Assembly (NCBI GenBank): GCA_947472705.1
Contig: CANJDA010000071.1
Location: 1-10,431 of the forward strand
Length of the DNA stretch: 10,431 nucleotides
DNA from: Flavobacteriaceae bacterium
GTDB lineage: Bacteria; Bacteroidota; Bacteroidia; Flavobacteriales; Flavobacteriaceae
Direction: 5' to 3'
Shown here one piece after another: positions 6,151 to 10,431 of the stretch. Within the stretch, counting starts at the first letter, position 1, and the number at the start of each line of letters is the position of its first letter. Both the position numbers and the translations under genes were made by a program. The notes under the pieces are model-generated. The model did not search any database, was not told where the DNA came from, and saw only the letters and a program-made list of their open reading frames with translations.

Positions 6151-6795
6151 TTAAGATTGTAACCAGTTTTTAAAATCAAAAAAGTTTTGAGGAGCGACCC
6201 CATGACCTACAGGATATTCTTTGTAAACAATAGCTATCCCTAAATTTTCAATCAATGGAATTGATTTTCGAGCCCAGTCAACCGGAATTACTTGATCAAC
6301 GGTTCCATGTGAAGTAAATATTCTTAAATTAGTAAAGTCATTTTTTGCAAAATCATCCACCGCTATTTCAGTATTTAAATAACCACTCATAGCAACCACT
6401 CGTTGCACTTTTTCTGGATAAGACAAAGCCACGGCATAACTTAAAATGGAACCTTGACTAAAACCAATAAGAGTTACCTTGTTTTTATCAATAGGATACT
6501 TTTCAATTAATTCATCAATGAAAGCAGCAATAACATCTCTTGAATCTTGAGCCTGAACTATATCAGAAAATTTATTTTCATCGGCATCAAAGTTTATAGC
6601 ATACCAAGCATAGCTGCCATACATCAAATCAAATGGAGCTCTAGCAGAAATTACATAGTATTCCTCAGGAAGTTCGGAAGCGAATGAAAATAAATCTTCC
6701 TCATTGCTGCCATAACCATGTAGTAATAGGAGCAAGGGGTTTTTGTCTTTAATTATCTTTGGTTCTCTTACTAAGTAGTGTAATGATAAAGCCAT
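6151..6795 (-). CDS. Carboxylesterase/phospholipase-type alpha/beta hydrolase
   Basis: This 214-residue protein is typical in length for the bacterial carboxylesterase family (PF02230-like, small esterases related to acyl-protein thioesterase and YpfH). The oxyanion-hole strand is LLLLLHGYGSNEEDL (21-35). The nucleophile elbow is GFSQGS (111-116) with S113. The acid is D167 in HGTVDQVIP, and the histidine is H198 in VGHGV. The full catalytic triad is therefore present in the right order. No signal peptide is seen, so it is probably cytoplasmic. Its ATG overlaps the stop of the upstream membrane-protein gene by one base (TAATG), which suggests translational coupling; it is the last gene of the four-gene - strand operon before a strong terminator. 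The natural substrate cannot be read from the sequence. Confidence 0.92.
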   Translation of the reverse strand: MALSLHYLVREPKIIKDKNPLLLLLHGYGSNEEDLFSFASELPEEYYVISARAPFDLMYGSYAWYAINFDADENKFSDIVQAQDSRDVIAAFIDELIEKYPIDKNKVTLIGFSQGSILSYAVALSYPEKVQRVVAMSGYLNTEIAVDDFAKNDFTNLRIFTSHGTVDQVIPVDWARKSIPLIENLGIAIVYKEYPVGHGVAPQNFFDFKNWLQS

Positions 6796-7121
6796 TATAT
6801 ATTTTTAAATATTTTTTGAAACAAACCTCCAACTAAAGGAAGCGGTATAGTTTCTCCTTTGGCAGCAGTAAAAATGCCATAAATGGTTAATACCGAAATA
6901 AAAATCCACATAGGGGCAGCAACATAAATGCTTTCAAAACTACTAATAGAAACCCCAAGCACAATAAAAGTTAAAGTCAACCCTAATCCTTGACGGATGT
7001 GAAAGGAAGCAAATTTGTTTTTGTTTTCTGAATTCATAGATAGCGCTATCAATACACCAACCATTAAAATATAACTAGTGATAGCTGCCGTTTTACCTTC
7101 GTCTATAGTTTGTTTATCCAT
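6795..7121 (-). CDS. DUF4870/Tic20-like small integral membrane protein
   Basis: This 108-residue inner-membrane protein has three predicted helices at roughly 12-28, 45-60 and 65-86. It carries the landmark FHIRQGLGL (40-48) between the first two helices, typical of DUF4870-type proteins distantly related to Tic20. A short cytoplasmic-type tail (GLFQKIFKNI) ends it. The function of this family in bacteria is not established. The start overlaps the end of the dihydroorotase-like gene by 8 bp and the stop overlaps the next start by 1 bp, so it is almost certainly co-translated with both. Confidence 0.85.
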   Translation of the reverse strand: MDKQTIDEGKTAAITSYILMVGVLIALSMNSENKNKFASFHIRQGLGLTLTFIVLGVSISSFESIYVAAPMWIFISVLTIYGIFTAAKGETIPLPLVGGLFQKIFKNI

Positions 7122-8370
7122 TGAGAATTAATTTTCCTTGATTGTATATTCCTATTGCTTTTCCTTTCATAGTTTGACCAAGGAATGTTGAGTTTTTAGA
7201 TTTTGATAGAATATGTTCTTTGCCAAAAATCCAATTATCAGTTGTGGTAAATAGTGAAATAGCAGGCTTATTCCCCTTGTCAATGATTTGGTTTTCAGTA
7301 TTAAATATTTTATTACCAAAAGTTAATTTGGCTATAATTGTATCCAAAGGCAACACCGTTAGTAATGCACCAAAGGCACTTTCCAAACCAATAGTTCCGT
7401 TTTTGGCCAAATCAAATTCCATTTTTTTATGTTCAATATCTATTGGGTTGTGGTCACTCGTAATACAATCAATGGTACCGTCAAGTACTCCAGCCACTAA
7501 AGCTTCTCTGTCAAACTCAGTTCTCAAAGGAGGTGACACTTTATAACGCGTATCAAAACCATCTAACTTTTCATCGGTGAGTACTAAATGATGCACAGCA
7601 ACGCTACAAGTTACTTTCAATCCTTTCGCTTTTGCTTCTTTAATCAAAGCTACCGATTGGGCGGTAGAAATGGTTGGGATGTGTAATTTTCCTCCAGTAT
7701 ATTCCAACAGGAAAAGATTTCGAGCTACTATCAATTCTTCGGCTAAGTTGGGAATGCCTTTCAATCCTAATCGAGTTGAAACTGAGCCTTCATTGGCAAC
7801 ACCATTTCCTTTAATGTTTTCGTCTTGACTGAAAGCAATCACTAATCCATCAAAATCTTGCACGTATTGCAATCCAATTTTTAATAAATTGGAATTACTC
7901 AAACTCTTTCCATAATCTCCAAAAGCTACAGCTCCAGCATTTTTCATGTCAAAAAGTTCCGCTAAATCTTTTCCTTCACTGTTTTTGGTTAAGGCTCCAA
8001 TGGGAAATATTTCAGTTGCCGATTGACTTGCTTTTTGCTTAACAAAATGGATTTGGGATTGGTTATCAATGATGGGATAGGAGTTGGGTTGCAATGCAAT
8101 ACCTGTAAAACCACTTTTGGCAGCAACAGTTAAACCATTGGCAATGGTTTCTCTATCTTCAAAACCTGGTTCTCCAAAAGAAACGCTCGTGTCAATCCAA
8201 CCTTGAGAAATATGAATTCCATCGCGTTGTAATTCCTGATGAGTGTCATTACTTTGAATTGTAGTTCCAACTTCTTCGATGATACCTTCAGTAATTTTCA
8301 AATCAACAGTTTGCTGATGAAAAGGACTTTGCGGGTCAATGATGGTGGCGCTTCGAATAATTAAATTCAT
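7114..8370 (-). CDS. Dihydroorotase homologue lacking metal ligands (probable pseudo-enzyme)
   Basis: The fold is that of the PyrC/amidohydrolase family: N-terminal strand MNLIIRSATIID, the SGFTG loop (86-90), a HHLVLTDE segment (260-267), SPPLRT (279-284) and ITSDHNP (303-309, with D306 where the catalytic Asp sits). The 418-residue length fits type I dihydroorotase. The signature D-x-H-x-H-x-R-E-P-G reads DTSVSFGEPG (60-69), however. Both metal-binding histidines are serine (S62, S64) and the substrate-binding Arg is Gly (G66). The HVSTA histidine position appears as T233 (LHIPTISTA). Dihydroorotase activity is therefore unlikely. A longer frame opens at 8433, but the ATG at 8370 is chosen because it gives the family N-terminus and an ATGA overlap with the upstream gene's stop. 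The intact frame argues for a retained non-catalytic or altered role, as with the inactive PyrC' subunits that support aspartate transcarbamoylase in some bacteria. Confidence 0.88.
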   Translation of the reverse strand: MNLIIRSATIIDPQSPFHQQTVDLKITEGIIEEVGTTIQSNDTHQELQRDGIHISQGWIDTSVSFGEPGFEDRETIANGLTVAAKSGFTGIALQPNSYPIIDNQSQIHFVKQKASQSATEIFPIGALTKNSEGKDLAELFDMKNAGAVAFGDYGKSLSNSNLLKIGLQYVQDFDGLVIAFSQDENIKGNGVANEGSVSTRLGLKGIPNLAEELIVARNLFLLEYTGGKLHIPTISTAQSVALIKEAKAKGLKVTCSVAVHHLVLTDEKLDGFDTRYKVSPPLRTEFDREALVAGVLDGTIDCITSDHNPIDIEHKKMEFDLAKNGTIGLESAFGALLTVLPLDTIIAKLTFGNKIFNTENQIIDKGNKPAISLFTTTDNWIFGKEHILSKSKNSTFLGQTMKGKAIGIYNQGKLILNG

Positions 8371-10295
8371 TTCACAAATTTTTGAATGAGTACTTCTAAG
8401 GCTAAAAAGAGTAATGCAAGCATCACAAACCATTTCCAGATTTGCGTATCAGTTCGGTCGGTTTGTATCTTATTAAAAACCGTTTCTATCTCGTCAATTT
8501 CTTTGAAATTGCTAGCCGCTTCCGGATTAGCTAATGCTAAATTACTTTCGGTGCGATTGTAATTAAAGCTTATATTTTGTGCCAAATTTACTCCGTTAAA
8601 GATACCAAAATTTCCAGCTTCTTTTGGATTCTCTTGAAAATTCATTTTTACTTTGGTATTCAGTAATTGCTGCACTGGAATAAAACTTTCGGAAGCATTT
8701 TTTACGGTCAAAATTTCATCTTTTGATAATAGTGCGTCTACTACAAAAGGTTGGTCATCTCCAATAATAATAGAATTTACACCTGTTTTTTGAGCACTTA
8801 GAGCCATATTATAAAAGGTAGGCACTATCAAAGGCGAATTTTGAAAATTACTATTCGATTTATTAATAGGGGCAGCAAAAACATAAACAGAAGACAAAGG
8901 GTTAGCTATAGAAGTCAGGAAAGCACTTTGATCATCATAACTCAAAATTGCCGGTGTTGTGCTACTCAATCCAAAGGAAATCTTTGTGGATGGATATTGA
9001 AAGTTGTCAATCTTCTTTTCAAAAACGGTACTAAATAGTGGATGATTGAAGTTGATTTTTGTCATTTTCTTATCAGCAACTGTCGCGGTTTTCATTTGCA
9101 AAGCACCAAAATTGGCAAGGAAAGTATTAATGACTGCTGGATTACTTTCTTGAGATGGAATTACTATCAAGTTTCCACCTTTATTTACATACGACTTCAA
9201 AGTGGTTTGCAATGCTTGCGGAATATCCTTTAGTTCATTTAACACAATTGCATCCTGCTTTTCTAACAGATTATAATCTAGACTACTTAACGGAAAGTTA
9301 GTATAATTGAATTCGTCTGATGTATAAATTCTGCCTAGGAAACCATTTTTGTCACTATCTCCTATACTAATAACATTGGTCTTGCTTGGTTTTGAAATAC
9401 TAAAATAATAAGTATTGTCATAAGCCAAACCTTTATCTGCAATCGAAACATAACCATGAAAATCATCTTTTGGAATGGTAAAGTTGATGGTTTTAGTATT
9501 GGTTTCAAAATTGAGAAGCGTTTTGGCTATTAGTTTATTTTTATTGTATAAAGCAATGGGTAAATCTTTAAAATCTTCTCCATTGGCCAAAAGTTTAACA
9601 CCAATTTCATAAAAATTATCCAATGTTTGTTGGATATAAACACTGTCGATGGCCACATTATTTTTTTGTTCAGCTTCAGGAATAATAAAATACACATTAT
9701 CTTCTTTTCTAAAGCTTTTGGTTTGGTTTTCCTCTAAGCCAACTGCGTCAGTAATGACAATGATATCTTTATCGAAGGCTGATTTACGGGCATTAACTTT
9801 GGCAATCAAATTGTCTAATCGGAATGGAGCCGCACTGTATTTCAAATCTTGTAAATCTTTTTGAATTGATTTGATATCGGTGTTCCAATAGCAATCCGAA
9901 TCAGTAATTAAAGAAAAATTTTGGGCTTGTGGTGTATGCTCTAATAAATCTTGAACAGCACGTTTTAACAATTCTCCTTTTTTTCCTTTGGCTTGCATAC
10001 TATAGGAATTATCCAAAATAATATACATTTCGTTGGTTGATTTCTTGCTGTCTTTTGCACTAAAGAACGGTTGCGCAAAGGCCAATATTAAGAAAGTAAG
10101 GAGTAATAAGCGAGTGAAAAGCAGTAACCATTTCTTTATGGTCGAACTTTTACGGGTTTGTATCGAGAGTTCTTTTAGAAATTGTACGTTGGTAAAGTAT
10201 TCTTTCTTGAAACGTCGTAATTGAAATAAATGCACCAAAATTGGGATAACCAATAAGAAAAGGAAATACAGAATTTCAGGATGTTTGAATTGCAT
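8367..10295 (-). CDS. BatA-like VWA-domain membrane protein
   Basis: This 642-residue protein opens with MQFKHPEILYFLFLLVIPIL, the aerotolerance-regulator N-terminal (BatA, PF07584-like) segment. Helices lie at about 8-24 and 57-75, with the RRFKKEYFTNVQFLKEL motif between them. A von Willebrand A-type domain follows, beginning YIILDNSYSM; D95, S97 and S99 form the DxSxS part of a metal-ion-dependent adhesion site. A long middle region (about 210-610) contains beta-rich segments and a glutamine amidotransferase-like stretch around LKSYVNKGGNLIVIPS. A C-terminal helix (about 620-638) anchors the end. The VWA domain should face the periplasm. True Bat operons also carry MoxR ATPase and BatB-E genes; none is present here. 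It is the first gene of the overlapping operon, with a candidate -7 box just upstream, and its TGA overlaps the next ATG. Family call firm; process unknown. Confidence 0.9.
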   Translation of the reverse strand: MQFKHPEILYFLFLLVIPILVHLFQLRRFKKEYFTNVQFLKELSIQTRKSSTIKKWLLLFTRLLLLTFLILAFAQPFFSAKDSKKSTNEMYIILDNSYSMQAKGKKGELLKRAVQDLLEHTPQAQNFSLITDSDCYWNTDIKSIQKDLQDLKYSAAPFRLDNLIAKVNARKSAFDKDIIVITDAVGLEENQTKSFRKEDNVYFIIPEAEQKNNVAIDSVYIQQTLDNFYEIGVKLLANGEDFKDLPIALYNKNKLIAKTLLNFETNTKTINFTIPKDDFHGYVSIADKGLAYDNTYYFSISKPSKTNVISIGDSDKNGFLGRIYTSDEFNYTNFPLSSLDYNLLEKQDAIVLNELKDIPQALQTTLKSYVNKGGNLIVIPSQESNPAVINTFLANFGALQMKTATVADKKMTKINFNHPLFSTVFEKKIDNFQYPSTKISFGLSSTTPAILSYDDQSAFLTSIANPLSSVYVFAAPINKSNSNFQNSPLIVPTFYNMALSAQKTGVNSIIIGDDQPFVVDALLSKDEILTVKNASESFIPVQQLLNTKVKMNFQENPKEAGNFGIFNGVNLAQNISFNYNRTESNLALANPEAASNFKEIDEIETVFNKIQTDRTDTQIWKWFVMLALLFLALEVLIQKFVK

Positions 10296-10311
10296 TTATC
10301 TAAAAGTTTGT

Positions 10312-10319
10312 CAAAAATA
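10312..10319 (-). promoter_or_regulatory. Candidate -7 promoter box for the VWA operon
   Basis: On the - strand these bases read TATTTTTG, matching TAnnTTTG, 16 bases before the start codon at 10295. No TTG -33 element is seen at the right distance. Because the preceding - strand gene ends only 43 bases upstream with no hairpin between, read-through from that gene is also possible. Confidence 0.35.
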
Positions 10320-10338
10320 GTGAAAAGTGTTCGTTTTT

Positions 10339-10431
10339 TTACTGCCTTCGTCTTTCTTTTTTCCGACTTCTACTAATTACTTTTTCTTCCTTTTTGCGGC
10401 TCTGTTCTTCAAAATATTTCGGTTCACCGAA
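10339..10431 (-). CDS. C-terminal tail of a - strand gene (partial), very basic
   Basis: Reading the - strand from the right edge gives 30 residues, FGEPKYFEEQ followed by a Lys/Arg-rich tail ending KKERRRQ, then TAA (10339-10341). The composition and an open frame up to the window edge suggest the 3' end of a real gene on the same strand as the VWA operon, ending 43 bases before its start. Such basic tails are common on RNA-binding enzymes such as helicases, pseudouridine synthases and rRNA methyltransferases, but 30 residues cannot decide among these. No terminator is visible between it and the VWA gene. Confidence 0.5.
   Translation of the reverse strand, partial: FGEPKYFEEQSRKKEEKVISRSRKKERRRQ

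Noticed and set aside
7220..7546. A 108-codon + strand open frame within the dihydroorotase-like gene.
   Set aside because: It lies wholly antisense to a convincing gene, has no family features, and no promoter or spacing supports it; the same applies to the other antisense frames in this window.
8371..8433. A 21-residue N-terminal extension of the dihydroorotase-like protein starting at 8433.
   Set aside because: It would overlap the VWA gene by 67 bp and encodes sequence unlike the family. The ATG at 8370 gives the expected MNLIIRSATIID start and an ATGA coupling with the upstream stop.

Overview
The window looks like a chromosomal segment from a member of the Bacteroidota, most likely Flavobacteriaceae and Flavobacterium-like. 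The evidence is the AT-rich composition, A-rich translation starts without strong Shine-Dalgarno sequences, several TAnnTTTG-type promoter boxes (the Bacteroidota -7 element), and gene families characteristic of that group. The taxonomic call is inferred from composition and protein character; no search was run. There is no sign of a phage, insertion sequence, integrase, CRISPR array, tRNA or rRNA. Nearly everything reads as stable housekeeping or lineage-core DNA.

Left part (1-2750). The 3' end of a + strand gene is followed by a perfect 26-bp palindrome that should act as a terminator. After a 223-bp AT-rich gap comes a membrane-anchored class A beta-lactamase-like serine hydrolase. It converges on nth (endonuclease III), and its terminator hairpin lies inside the last codons of nth. 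Divergent from nth is a bcp-type peroxiredoxin, so a DNA-repair gene and a peroxide-detoxification gene share a 47-bp intergenic region.

Middle (2750-6150). A 488-residue conserved protein of unknown function on the - strand converges on bcp across a bidirectional terminator. Divergent from it is a three-gene + strand cluster: a PhnP/RNase Z-like metallo-beta-lactamase-fold hydrolase, a small signal-anchored protein 4 bp downstream, and a small cysteine-containing lipoprotein. The cluster ends in another bidirectional terminator.

Right part (6150-10431). A compact - strand operon runs from right to left: a BatA-like VWA membrane protein, a dihydroorotase homologue, a DUF4870-type three-helix membrane protein, and a small carboxylesterase/phospholipase-like hydrolase. 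Each junction overlaps (4 bp ATGA, 8 bp, 1 bp), which implies translational coupling. Just upstream of the operon is the 3' tail of another - strand gene encoding a very basic C-terminus.

The most notable points are catalytic or cofactor losses inside apparently intact genes. The dihydroorotase homologue lacks the HxH metal ligands and substrate arginine, so it is probably not an active dihydroorotase. The endonuclease III keeps its catalytic Lys and Asp but lacks all four iron-sulfur cysteines. The beta-lactamase-like enzyme has KFG instead of KTG and no visible Glu166-type motif. I found no clearly new multi-gene defence or mobile system here. The best candidates for undescribed biology are the conserved 488-residue protein and the translationally coupled pseudo-dihydroorotase/VWA operon.
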